A stretch of 10,670 nucleotides of DNA from Oscillospiraceae bacterium (GCA_902767145.1 CACXGG010000002.1:1-10670), one strand, 5' to 3'; counted from the first letter of the stretch, positions 1-6,597 are shown. Made by a program: numbers and translations. Notes: generated by a model not told the origin, from the letters alone.

Positions 1-104
1 ATATCCCGGGGAGGCTTGGAGGCTCCTTCCGGGATGAATATGGCTTCATAAAGGAAGTCCTTCAGGATATCTGTTTCATCAGGTCTTATCTCTCTTATCA
101 GCAT
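1..104 (-). CDS. GNAT family N-acetyltransferase, N-terminal part only (runs off the window)
   Basis: The reverse strand from an ATG at 104-102 reads MLIREIRPDETDILKDFLYE, continuing AIFIPEGASKPPRD, and stays open to the window edge. 'IRP-E----LKDFLYEAIFIPEG---PPR' is the usual start of a group of GNAT acetyltransferases in Clostridia. These transfer the acetyl group of acetyl-CoA to an amine; the substrate here cannot be told. Only about 34 residues are visible, so the acetyl-CoA binding motif lies outside the window. There is no Shine-Dalgarno sequence before the ATG. Instead a TATAAT box ends 6 bases upstream, so the message may begin at the start codon. The gene diverges from the membrane protein at 137, and the two starts are 32 bp apart. 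The family call rests on a short stretch recognised by eye. Confidence 0.75.
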   Translation of the reverse strand, partial: MLIREIRPDETDILKDFLYEAIFIPEGASKPPRD

Positions 105-136
105 ACAAGGATTATATCAGATGTTATAATCACCTT
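105..136. promoter_or_regulatory. Back-to-back divergent promoters in a 32-bp gap
   Basis: The minus strand carries TGA-TATAAT (TATAAT at 116-111) and the plus strand carries TGT-TATAAT (TATAAT at 125-130). Each box ends exactly 6 bases before the ATG of its gene (104 on minus, 137 on plus). The two boxes form an inverted pair (ATTATA at 111-116, 8-bp spacer, TATAAT at 125-130). Neither has a good -35 hexamer at 17 bp, so both look like extended -10 promoters. Two polymerases could hardly occupy so short a gap together, so the genes are probably expressed in competition (inference). Confidence 0.6.
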
Positions 137-814
137 ATGCTCTACGATGAAAAGACGACACTTACCAGAAGGAGTACCGAAAGGATCCTGACCGAGGAAG
201 AGACTTCCATCCTTATCGGTATAGCAGACCGGGAAAAGCAGGACCGGAGCGGTGAACGCTTGCCGGCTGCAGCTATTATCCTGTCCATTATCCCCCTCAT
301 CGTATTCGGAGTCGTGGCATATTCCATCTATTCCAAAAACTACATCCTTTTCGGATATATCATGGGCAGTATATTTGCCATAGCCGGCACCGCTGTCTCT
401 ATACCTAAGCCTAATGCCATGGGGGTGGCTTTCGCCCTGGCCGGGATCTGGTGTATCGCCATCCTAAGCCTTAGAAACAGCTTTCCCGATACAGATTCAT
501 TCATCCTTACCCTTGGAGTCGGAGAAGTGGCCGTTGTAGGTCTTTCCATCCTTATTGGACTTGTCCAGGAAAGGATGAGATCCAGGGAGGTCGAAGCAGT
601 CTGCACAGGCTATGCAAGAAGAGCCATCACTGACCATACAGGAAGAAAGGAATACAGGATCGTCACATATCCCATCTTCATGATAGACGGAAAAGAATAC
701 ATCCCCAACAGCTCAGGGAGCTATGAGGATGCAGGCTTTGATGTCGGTGAAAGTGTTAAGGTCAGACTGGAAAAGGATGGTCACCTTATAGTTCCGGCTG
801 CGTCTCAGAACTGA
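137..814 (+). CDS. Four-helix membrane protein with a DUF3592-like C-terminal domain
   Basis: 225 residues. A charged N-terminal segment (1-40, rich in Lys, Arg and Glu) is followed by four likely membrane helices at about 43-64, 69-89, 94-112 and 122-143. A soluble C-terminal domain (about 150-220) follows. That domain has the shape of DUF3592 proteins: a 'VEAVCTGYA' strand, a Y-P-I-F-x-x-x-G-K-E-Y strand, then G-E-S-V-K-V near 204-209. No catalytic motif is visible and the function is unknown. The ATG at 137 is the only sensible start, because the TATAAT promoter ends at 130. There is no Shine-Dalgarno site, so translation of a leaderless message is predicted. The 3' end overlaps the convergent XRE gene by 29 bp. 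I am confident that it is a gene, less so of the DUF3592 relation. Confidence 0.75.
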   Translation: MLYDEKTTLTRRSTERILTEEETSILIGIADREKQDRSGERLPAAAIILSIIPLIVFGVVAYSIYSKNYILFGYIMGSIFAIAGTAVSIPKPNAMGVAFALAGIWCIAILSLRNSFPDTDSFILTLGVGEVAVVGLSILIGLVQERMRSREVEAVCTGYARRAITDHTGRKEYRIVTYPIFMIDGKEYIPNSSGSYEDAGFDVGESVKVRLEKDGHLIVPAASQN

Positions 815-1928
815 TCTTTTCCCACATATAGTCCTTATAGGGATTATCTTCCGTGGCATCAAATCCCGGAAGAAGATACTTGTCCGGCATATATTCGTGG
901 ACATCAAGGTCCAGGCAGAAGTTACAGAACCAGATGGCACAATAGGTGATCTCCGTATTGTCTGTCTTCCCTTCAGGTATCATGGCATAGACAAAGCCTT
1001 TGTATTCATCGCTGTTCATTGCCACCAGGTCGTAGCCTTCAGGCTCTCCTGTTACGGAATAGTAGTTCACATATTCCTCTTCCACCCCGAAACCGGAAAG
1101 GCGCTCTATCTCGGTCTCATATGAGGCCTCATCATAGTCTATGGTCATATAGACCACATACTGTCCATCCCAGGGGTTATAGTAGGTAACGCTGAGTTCT
1201 TCCACATCCAGCCCATCCAGTTTCTCCGGAAGGATATCAAACTCATGGAAATAGGCATCTGCAAATTCTCCTGTGGTATTACCTGTATGGATGGTCTTGT
1301 TATAGTCCGCCGGATCAGTATAGACCTGGATCTTTGCAAATCCTGCAGACAGTGCAAACACACCAATGGACAGAAGACCCAGGAACATGTAATATGCACC
1401 TATGGCCAGTATAACAACGGTTATTATCTTGACTGCCAGCACCACTTTCTTGTGTCTTGCTATCTTCTGAAGAAGGCCCGTCACATAAAGAGTGACCAGA
1501 CACATTATCACAAAAGCGAGAAATGACCCCAGCAGAGCTGCTGCCCTTCCGATGGTCTGCTCAAAGCACTGTACCTGAAGCACCACGGAAGAAAATGAAA
1601 AGCAGACTCCAAGTACACCTGCTACCTGTATCCAGAAATATTTCTTCCTTTTTTCCTCATTCGAATAATCCGCCATCTTATCGGCGACTTCCCTTATTTC
1701 ATTGTCCATCATCTCGCTTTTTCTCTCCCCGTCTATGATCTCCCTTACGTCAACGTCATAGAAATCAGCTATATCCACAAGAAGGGATATATCAGGAAGG
1801 TTGCTTCCCGTCTCCCATCTGGATACTGATCTGTTGGTGACGTTGAATTCCCTGGCCAGCTGCTCCTGAGTAAGTCCTTTCTCATTACGGAGCTTTTTTA
1901 AGAACTGACCTGTTTTCTTTTGATCCAC
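786..1928 (-). CDS. XRE-family transcriptional regulator with membrane segments and a large C-terminal domain
   Basis: 380 residues with a GTG start. The N-terminus (about 7-61) is an HTH_3/Cro-CI DNA-binding domain: 'LTQEQLAREFNV' followed by the recognition helix 'NRSVSRWETG' and 'PDISLLVDIADFYDV'. A charged linker (65-96) leads to hydrophobic segments at about 98-118, 127-152 and 161-198, which could be three or four helices. Residues 201-380 form a soluble acidic domain with no motif I recognise; C330, C335 and C338 lie close together. With three helices this domain would be outside the cell and the protein would be a one-component membrane sensor-regulator. With four it would be cytoplasmic. 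The start is well placed: AAAGGAGG sits about 10 bases before the GTG. It overlaps the convergent gene ending at 814 by 29 bp. Target genes are unknown. Confidence 0.85.
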   Translation of the reverse strand: MDQKKTGQFLKKLRNEKGLTQEQLAREFNVTNRSVSRWETGSNLPDISLLVDIADFYDVDVREIIDGERKSEMMDNEIREVADKMADYSNEEKRKKYFWIQVAGVLGVCFSFSSVVLQVQCFEQTIGRAAALLGSFLAFVIMCLVTLYVTGLLQKIARHKKVVLAVKIITVVILAIGAYYMFLGLLSIGVFALSAGFAKIQVYTDPADYNKTIHTGNTTGEFADAYFHEFDILPEKLDGLDVEELSVTYYNPWDGQYVVYMTIDYDEASYETEIERLSGFGVEEEYVNYYSVTGEPEGYDLVAMNSDEYKGFVYAMIPEGKTDNTEITYCAIWFCNFCLDLDVHEYMPDKYLLPGFDATEDNPYKDYMWEKISSETQPEL

Positions 1929-2027
1929 CGATCGTTTTCCTCCTTTCAGGTTTTACGACCCAAGGCTACCAAAATGCCCTGTATTTGAACACGACACAAA
2001 GCGAGAATTGCCGTATTCCGGGGTTTA

Positions 2028-2040
2028 GACATGTTATGTC
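2028..2040. promoter_or_regulatory. Palindrome GACAT-GTT-ATGTC, possible operator
   Basis: A 13-bp inverted repeat with 5-bp arms and a 3-bp spacer. It lies about 8 bp downstream of the predicted XRE start of transcription (near 2047), inside that gene's leader. This is a typical place for an autorepressor to bind, but the arms are short and chance cannot be excluded. Confidence 0.3.
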
Positions 2041-2053
2041 CTGCACTTTAACG

Positions 2054-2062
2054 ATTATATCA
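2054..2062 (-). promoter_or_regulatory. Extended -10 promoter of the 380-residue XRE regulator
   Basis: The minus strand reads TGA-TATAAT with TATAAT at 2059-2054. No good -35 is present 17 bp upstream (TATCAA). Transcription should start near 2047, giving a leader of about 119 bases before the GTG at 1928 that includes a strong AAAGGAGG site. Confidence 0.5.
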
Positions 2063-2076
2063 AAGCTTTTTCGGGA

Positions 2077-2106
2077 TTGATATTATCGCGGGGCACATGT
2101 TAAGAT
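2077..2106 (+). promoter_or_regulatory. Probable promoter of the methyltransferase gene
   Basis: TTGATA at 2077-2082 is followed after 18 bp by TAAGAT at 2101-2106. That box is preceded by TGT, an extended -10. Transcription would begin near 2113 and leave a leader of about 150 bases before the ATG at 2265. Confidence 0.4.
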
Positions 2107-2212
2107 AAAAAGGCAGCAGATCAATTAGTTATTCGCGTTCTGCTTCCGCGACGCCTTCCGGCGGGGTTAATAATGATAAGAACCTTAGAATCTCATCATG
2201 AATGACAAAAGA

Positions 2213-2236
2213 TCGCACTGGATGCGGCATTTTTTT
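2213..2236 (+). terminator. Weak terminator-like hairpin in the methyltransferase leader
   Basis: CGCA (2214-2217) can pair with TGCG (2223-2226) around a 5-base loop, with an outer T-G wobble, followed by CA and seven Ts (2230-2236). The stem is short for an intrinsic terminator. It lies just upstream of the ribosome binding site, so attenuation is possible but unproven. Confidence 0.2.
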
Positions 2237-2264
2237 GCTGTTCGTGAAAGGAGGTTCTATTTTT

Positions 2265-3005
2265 ATGTCACACGAAAGTGCAATAGATCATTTTGAGTAC
2301 TACCAGAAACTGGGAAACTGGGATTTCGACCGCTTCGGGATCCACACCAGGTCCCTGACTGACTGGGATCTTTATGAGATCTTAAGGTCTGTCTCCACAC
2401 CTGATTCAAAGATCCTGGATCTCGGAACCGGCGGAGGCGAGAAGATCCTTGCCAATTACCCGGAATGCGCGGAGATCCTGGGAACCGACTATTCCCCCGA
2501 GATGATCAGGACTGCCAATGAAAACCTTGAGAAGTCAGGCAGGAAGAACATCTCCTTCAGGGTAATGGACAATCACAGGATGGATGTGCCTGAAGAGTAT
2601 TTCGACATCGTAGTAGCACGTCACACCACAACTGATCCGGAACAGATCAGAAAGGCCCTTAAGCCCGGTGGGTATTTTCTCGTAAGAGGCGTGGACAAAT
2701 ACGACTGCTGGAGTATAAAGCTCCTCTTTGGAGGCGGTCAGGGCTTTGGCGATCCCGTCCCCATAAGCATAGAAGATTACGAAAACATCCTGAAAGCAGG
2801 ATTTCATGACGTGGTACCTGTCCCCATCCACGAGCAGGAGTTTTTCAAGGATCCGGAATCCTTCAGGGAGTTTCTTCAGACGGTACCGATCCTCGAAGGA
2901 GTAGAGCTGAAAGAAGAACTTCTGGAAAAGTACGTAGCCGAAAATACTTTCAATGGAAAGATACGGCTCATCCGTGCCTACTATGGGATAACTGCACGGA
3001 AATGA
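2265..3005 (+). CDS. Class I SAM-dependent methyltransferase
   Basis: 246 residues from the ATG at 2265. That start has AAAGGAGG at 2247-2254, 10 bases upstream, so the longer reading from 2202 is unlikely. Motif I for S-adenosylmethionine binding is 'ILDLGTGGGEKIL', near residues 46-58. It is followed by the acidic loop 'GTDYSPEMIRTA', a post-motif 'MDNHRMDVPEEYFDIVVARH', and 'ALKPGGYFLVRGV' for motif III. This is the Methyltransf_11/25 fold and probably cytoplasmic. Residues after about 150 ('DKYDCWSIK...GGGQGF', then a helical C-terminal part) are substrate-specific, and I cannot name the substrate. The neighbours give no pathway. It ends 3 bases before the stop of the convergent small membrane protein gene, and I see no terminator between them. 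Confidence 0.85.
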   Translation: MSHESAIDHFEYYQKLGNWDFDRFGIHTRSLTDWDLYEILRSVSTPDSKILDLGTGGGEKILANYPECAEILGTDYSPEMIRTANENLEKSGRKNISFRVMDNHRMDVPEEYFDIVVARHTTTDPEQIRKALKPGGYFLVRGVDKYDCWSIKLLFGGGQGFGDPVPISIEDYENILKAGFHDVVPVPIHEQEFFKDPESFREFLQTVPILEGVELKEELLEKYVAENTFNGKIRLIRAYYGITARK

Positions 3006-3008
3006 GAT

Positions 3009-3338
3009 TTATGCGGGCCACGGCATAAAGAGGATCAGATAGATGACAGCTCCCACCGTCAGTATCTGAAGGATTATGTTGATGACAGAAAGGATGATAA
3101 AAGGCTTATCCTTTCGGATGGCAACGAAGATAAGTCCAAGGATGGACATGGGTATTCCGGGGAAAAGGTAGAATATAAGGAGCCTGTATCCGATGGTGAA
3201 CATGGCAGTCTCATGCTGGTTTCCCGATGACAGCCCGAAAAGTATCCCTCCTACCACACCGGCCACTGTAAGTGCAGCCAGCATTATCCTTGTTATGATC
3301 AGGACCGTATCGTTATTCTGTGTCTTTATATCTCCCAT
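3009..3338 (-). CDS. Small three-helix membrane protein, function unknown
   Basis: 109 residues from the ATG at 3338, with likely helices at about 12-36, 46-73 and 79-105. No cysteine or catalytic motif is visible, and I do not recognise the family. An upstream in-frame ATG at 3374-3372 would add 12 residues, but it overlaps the TATAAT box at 3378-3373 and so is probably not transcribed as a start. The 3338 ATG has GGGGGAAG a few bases upstream and lies about 28 bases after the predicted start of transcription. It follows the AmrS gene on the same strand at 82 bp but has its own promoter, framed by a 10-bp inverted repeat, so it is probably a separate, regulated unit. It converges with the methyltransferase gene. 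Confidence 0.65.
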   Translation of the reverse strand: MGDIKTQNNDTVLIITRIMLAALTVAGVVGGILFGLSSGNQHETAMFTIGYRLLIFYLFPGIPMSILGLIFVAIRKDKPFIILSVINIILQILTVGAVIYLILFMPWPA

Positions 3339-3352
3339 ATATCTTCCCCCAA

Positions 3353-3390
3353 GTGACTTAGTTGTCTGACTCATTATAGCACTAAGTCAC
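3353..3390. promoter_or_regulatory. Perfect 10-bp inverted repeat around the -10 box: likely operator
   Basis: GTGACTTAGT (3353-3362) and ACTAAGTCAC (3381-3390) are exact reverse complements separated by 18 bp. On the minus strand the extended -10 TGC-TATAAT (TATAAT at 3378-3373) lies between the arms. One arm falls between the -35 and -10 regions and the other just after the predicted start near 3366. Because the arms straddle the transcription start, they cannot fold together in the mRNA. This points to a DNA operator for a dimeric regulator that blocks the small membrane protein's promoter. Confidence 0.55.
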
Positions 3391-3403
3391 GAAACCGGTT
3401 TTC
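3391..3403. promoter_or_regulatory. Second palindrome AAACCGGTTT at the -35 position
   Basis: AAACCGGTTT (3392-3401) is a perfect 10-bp palindrome. It sits where the -35 hexamer of the small membrane protein promoter should be, directly beside the inverted repeat at 3353-3390. It could be a second regulator site or, in the read-through RNA of amrS, part of a small hairpin. No U-tract follows on the minus strand, so a terminator is unlikely. Confidence 0.3.
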
Positions 3404-3420
3404 GGCAGAAAAAGGGCATT

Positions 3421-4257
3421 TCAGCAATTGCCCGTATAAACATGAGTCAGGGTCTCACCTGCCAGTTCCGCAAGATGGTAGATCTTCCGGACTTCCGTGG
3501 GCTCTTTATCCCTCATCATATATCTTGGGAAAAACCTTGATATATGAAGGGGGATATCCTTTCCCTGCCCGTCCCTGAGTCCGGCGATCCGGGATACAAG
3601 TTCCCTCATCTCCCCGTCAGTATCGTTCATCCCGGGGACTATGAGCATGGTAAGCTCCACATGGCAGTCCCTGACGGCTCTTTCTATAAAGCTCCAGGTC
3701 ATCTGAAGATCCCCCTTGAGGATCCCGCTGTATGTGCTCTCAGACATAGACTTTATATCGATATTCATGGCATCGATAAAAGGAAGGATCTCTTCCAGGA
3801 CAGATATCTCCGCTGTTCCGTTTGTAACGAGGACATTCTTCATCCCATTTTCCTTCACGAGCTTTGCAGTATCCCTGACAAACTCATATCCCACCAGGGG
3901 CTCATTATAAGTATAGGCAACTCCGATATTTCCCCTGCCCGTAAGGCTCATGGCGGTTTCCGCCAGCTCCTCCGGAGTGATCTCCTTACAGAAGTCTCCA
4001 ACCTCAGATCTGGAGATATCGTGATTCTGGCAGAAGGGACAGAAGAGGTTACAGCCATAGCTTCCCACAGACAGTATCTTCGATCCCGGGAAGAACCTGT
4101 TAAGGGGCTTCTTCTCTATGGGATCAAGTGCCAGTCCCGTGATCTTTCCGTAGTTTCCGGAAATCACCTTCCCATCCGTGCAGACCCTGGCACCGCAGAT
4201 TCCCGTGGCACCTTCCTTTATATCACAATGCCTGAAGCAGACTTTACATACAGCCAT
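3421..4257 (-). CDS. amrS: AmmeMemoRadiSam system radical SAM enzyme (AmrS)
   Basis: 278 residues. The radical SAM cluster motif CxxxCxxC is C69-N-L-F-C73-P-F-C76 in 'SYGCNLFCPFCQNHD'. It should bind a [4Fe-4S] cluster that cleaves S-adenosylmethionine to a 5'-deoxyadenosyl radical. An N-terminal cysteine set (C4, C7, C11, C21) may bind zinc or a second cluster. Family signatures include 'GLALDPIEKKPLNRFFPG', 'TYNEPLVGYEF', 'VLVTNGT', 'AMNIDIKS' and the ending 'HVYTGNC'. Many members I recall continue past this point with a cysteine-rich tail; this one stops there, so it is a short form. The gene follows amrB-amrA with one base between stop and start (TGA-T-ATG), so translation is probably coupled. 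The substrate and reaction of the system are not settled to my knowledge. Confidence 0.9.
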   Translation of the reverse strand: MAVCKVCFRHCDIKEGATGICGARVCTDGKVISGNYGKITGLALDPIEKKPLNRFFPGSKILSVGSYGCNLFCPFCQNHDISRSEVGDFCKEITPEELAETAMSLTGRGNIGVAYTYNEPLVGYEFVRDTAKLVKENGMKNVLVTNGTAEISVLEEILPFIDAMNIDIKSMSESTYSGILKGDLQMTWSFIERAVRDCHVELTMLIVPGMNDTDGEMRELVSRIAGLRDGQGKDIPLHISRFFPRYMMRDKEPTEVRKIYHLAELAGETLTHVYTGNC

Positions 4258-4258
4258 A

Positions 4259-5644
4259 TCACTTATACCTGACTACTTCGAACCTTTCCAGGCGGTATGG
4301 TTCATCAGGCCTGATACCGCCTTTCCTCATGGCGATGGAGATTTGTTCGGCGACTGTATCCACACCTTCAAGATCAGGAAGGAGCAGACCTCTTCTTCCG
4401 CCGCAGGATACGATTACGCCGTATCTCTTCACATCAAGCTCAGAAGGACCGTCCACAGGCTCGGGTTTTCCAAGGATATCCACGCTTATCTCCAGAAGAT
4501 CCAGTTCATCCTCCCTCACAGGGTCAAATCTTGGGTCTCTCGAGACGGCACTTATGCCGTTGCTTATGATCTCCTCCACGATGGAATCCTGAACAGGTCC
4601 AATGGTGCCGATACATCCCCTGAGCATACCGTTCTTATGGACAGATACAAAAGCTCCCGCCCTGTCCGTAAGTGCTTCCGGGGGCAGCTCTGCCTGAAGG
4701 CCGGAAGAGACGTCCTCAGGGTATCTGAGTTTTCTTCCGTTTCTTACGAACATCCCGATGGAAGCTCTTGCCAGCTTCACATAAGCTGAACCGTCCGTTA
4801 TCTTTTCTGCCATAGCCATAAGAAAACACCTTTTCTCATCAGCACCCAGGGGCTCGAAGATGCAGATGCCGTATCCCACTCCCGTCACATCCTGATGGGA
4901 AAGGACCTCCGGCTTTACATCAACTCCGTCGAAAGTACCCGCCATGATCACGAAGGATCTGTGACCGCACTCAGCTGCCTGATCCAGGAAATCCTCATCG
5001 AACTCCATCATGCCTCCGAAGTCAGCTTTTCCCGCTGCTTCCATTATCCTCTCATCATATACGGGTCCCATGGGATCAAGACCATAGGGACCGTCCTCCT
5101 TGAGCTTATGGGACAGATCACCGCTGGCAACGATGACAGTCTTTCTTCCAAGCTCTTCTGCTACCCTCCTGATATATGTTCCCAGCTTATAGTGGTCCGC
5201 CAGAGGGAGCCCCGAAAGGCCGATCCTGATTATCTTTCCGCCCTTGTAGAACTTCCTTATAAAGTACAGGGGCACCATGGTACCGTGGTCCAGATCCTTT
5301 TCCTTCTGTCCCCTGGTACCGCCGGGAAATCCCTCTGCCCTGAGAAGGTTTTCGAGAAAGCTTACAAACTCTGTATCGTACTTTTCCTCGAAAACAACCC
5401 CCGGGGCCCTGAAGGCACCAAGGTCACCACGCGCTGTCTTTCCGGGAGATATATGGAAATAGTCCCCGTACATCACCGAGTGGGGGCTTATGATGACGAT
5501 GGTATCAGGAGCAGTCTCCGCGATATCACGGCCAACACGGTCGTAGCTTTCAGCAGTCTCCCTGATCTGAGCTTCTCCCCCTCTTCCCACTTCGGGTACG
5601 ATCAGGGGCGGATGGGGGACCATATAACCTTTACAGATACCCAT
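4259..5644 (-). CDS. AmmeMemoRadiSam system B-A fusion: Memo domain plus AMMECR1 domain
   Basis: 461 residues in two domains. Residues 1-265 are a Memo (AmrB) domain related to class III extradiol dioxygenases (LigB fold). Conserved histidines are in 'HPPLIVPEVG' (H11), 'ISPHSVMYGDYF' (H55), 'LDHGTMVPL' (H120) and 'ASGDLSHKL' (H179); these probably form the metal site, although Memo proteins are not known as ring-cleaving dioxygenases. Residues about 287-460 are an AMMECR1 (AmrA) domain with the hallmark LRGCIGT at 341-347, 'SAVSRDPRFDPV', and the ending 'PYRLERFEVVRY'. Each domain also exists as a separate protein in other organisms. The start is firm: AAGGAGG lies 5 bases before the ATG. 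It is the second gene of the operon, 19 bp after the cysteine-rich protein and 1 bp before amrS. Confidence 0.9.
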   Translation of the reverse strand: MGICKGYMVPHPPLIVPEVGRGGEAQIRETAESYDRVGRDIAETAPDTIVIISPHSVMYGDYFHISPGKTARGDLGAFRAPGVVFEEKYDTEFVSFLENLLRAEGFPGGTRGQKEKDLDHGTMVPLYFIRKFYKGGKIIRIGLSGLPLADHYKLGTYIRRVAEELGRKTVIVASGDLSHKLKEDGPYGLDPMGPVYDERIMEAAGKADFGGMMEFDEDFLDQAAECGHRSFVIMAGTFDGVDVKPEVLSHQDVTGVGYGICIFEPLGADEKRCFLMAMAEKITDGSAYVKLARASIGMFVRNGRKLRYPEDVSSGLQAELPPEALTDRAGAFVSVHKNGMLRGCIGTIGPVQDSIVEEIISNGISAVSRDPRFDPVREDELDLLEISVDILGKPEPVDGPSELDVKRYGVIVSCGGRRGLLLPDLEGVDTVAEQISIAMRKGGIRPDEPYRLERFEVVRYK

Positions 5645-5663
5645 TTCTACCTCCTTATTCCAT

Positions 5664-6569
5664 TCAGAACAGATCGAGCATACTGTCCAGATATATCTCT
5701 TCCCTCACCCGGATCTGGTACTCCGGCTTAGTCATATAGTACAGAAGAAACTCCAGCACCACCGCGCTGCCGAGGCCTCTACCCTCTATCTTAAAGTTGG
5801 AAAATCCCAGGGGCAGGTACGTGTTTCTTATATCATCTATCCCGATAAAACCGGGATTTTCCATGGCATCAGAAAAGCGGTATCCCCTGTCAGCTTTTGG
5901 AGAGACACATATATGATCATCACACGGCTCTCCCAGGCATTTCCTGCTCACGTTCTCATAGCATTCTTTTCTTGCACCGCAACTAAAACTGCAGCATTCG
6001 TTACACAGAAATTCCACCTTCTGCTTCAGCTGCAAAGGAAGTGATCCCAGATCCATATCCTTATTGAGCCTGAAGTCAGGAACAACAAACTTAAACTCCT
6101 CACGCTGAAGTTCCTTAAGAAGATCCGGAAAACGAGTCATAACCTTTGTGGTGGAAGAAACGAGATACAGCCCGGGGTACTTTGACTTTAGATATTCAGT
6201 AAGAAGGTCCGAATGGACTACGACTCCGCTTGGAACTTCTGTCTTTTCGAAGTGACTGCACAGGAAATTGCACTTCTTATCGGATAAGTGCTCTTCCCGG
6301 AGAAGGGAATTACTGAAGGTAAGCCTTGCCGATATGCCGTATTGTCCAAGAAGGGCCAGGACCTTATCAGGATCCTCATCTCCGGTGCCTACACGGCCTC
6401 CGCCCCAAATGCACCCTTCCGGGGCACCATAGATGGAACCGATCTCACACCAGTCGTAGAAATATTCCCTGTGTTCATAGAATAAAGGCAGGAAGCATTT
6501 GTAGAGCTCATAGAACTCAAACAGTCCCGGAAGATGATAATAAGCTTTCTTCTCCTGCCTAACATTCAT
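5664..6569 (-). CDS. Cysteine-rich protein of unknown function, peptidase U32-like features, in the AmmeMemoRadiSam operon
   Basis: 301 residues, probably cytoplasmic, with no signal peptide or membrane helix. It has 13 cysteines, several in a cluster at 189-221: C189-x2-C192-C193-x3-C197-x5-C203, then C211, C216 and C221. The C-terminal segment 'FSNFKIEGRGLGSAVVLEFL' (FKIEGR at 259-264) resembles the K-I-E-G-R motif of U32 peptidases and UbiU/UbiV-type proteins, whose cysteines can hold an iron-sulphur cluster. 'YGISARLTFSNSLL' and 'YPGLYLVSST' fit alternating strands of a TIM barrel. I cannot name its function. It is the first gene of the operon, 19 bp ahead of amrB-amrA, which suggests joint work with AmrS. 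The ATG at 6569 lies 7 bases after a TATAAT box, with no ribosome binding site, so a leaderless start is predicted. Confidence 0.7.
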   Translation of the reverse strand: MNVRQEKKAYYHLPGLFEFYELYKCFLPLFYEHREYFYDWCEIGSIYGAPEGCIWGGGRVGTGDEDPDKVLALLGQYGISARLTFSNSLLREEHLSDKKCNFLCSHFEKTEVPSGVVVHSDLLTEYLKSKYPGLYLVSSTTKVMTRFPDLLKELQREEFKFVVPDFRLNKDMDLGSLPLQLKQKVEFLCNECCSFSCGARKECYENVSRKCLGEPCDDHICVSPKADRGYRFSDAMENPGFIGIDDIRNTYLPLGFSNFKIEGRGLGSAVVLEFLLYYMTKPEYQIRVREEIYLDSMLDLF

Positions 6570-6576
6570 ACCAGTA

Positions 6577-6585
6577 ATTATATCA
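6577..6585 (-). promoter_or_regulatory. Extended -10 promoter of the AmmeMemoRadiSam operon
   Basis: The minus strand reads TGA-TATAAT with TATAAT at 6582-6577. Seven bases (TACTGGT) separate it from the ATG at 6569, so transcription should begin at or one base before the start codon. No Shine-Dalgarno sequence fits in between. The next two genes of the operon are internal to the message and use ordinary or coupled starts. Confidence 0.55.
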
Positions 6586-6597
6586 TTAGAAATGCTG

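Larger units (their letters stand above)
1929..2264. other. 336-bp intergenic region between divergent XRE and methyltransferase genes
   Basis: No convincing protein or RNA gene is seen here. The region holds a minus-strand promoter for the XRE gene (-10 at 2059-2054), a plus-strand promoter candidate for the methyltransferase (2077-2106), and a 13-bp palindrome at 2028-2040. It also holds a small CGCC-TTCC-GGCG hairpin at 2152-2163 and a weak hairpin plus seven Ts at 2213-2236. Upstream codons in frame with the methyltransferase from 2202 have no ribosome binding site. Confidence 0.6.

Noticed and set aside
2202..2264. Upstream in-frame extension of the methyltransferase from the ATG at 2202
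   Set aside because: There is no ribosome binding site before 2202, while the ATG at 2265 has AAAGGAGG at 10-base spacing. The extension also covers the hairpin and T-tract.
3339..3374. Upstream ATG at 3374 for the small membrane protein
   Set aside because: The ATG lies inside the TATAAT promoter box (TATAATG), so it would not be in the message. A better-placed ribosome binding site precedes 3338.
3544..4272. 242-codon plus-strand reading frame opposite amrS
   Set aside because: It is antisense to a well-conserved radical SAM gene and its translation resembles no protein family. It is a shadow of the coding strand.
4895..5731. 278-codon plus-strand reading frame opposite the Memo/AMMECR1 gene
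   Set aside because: Same reason: the minus-strand protein shows clear family motifs and the plus-strand frame shows none.
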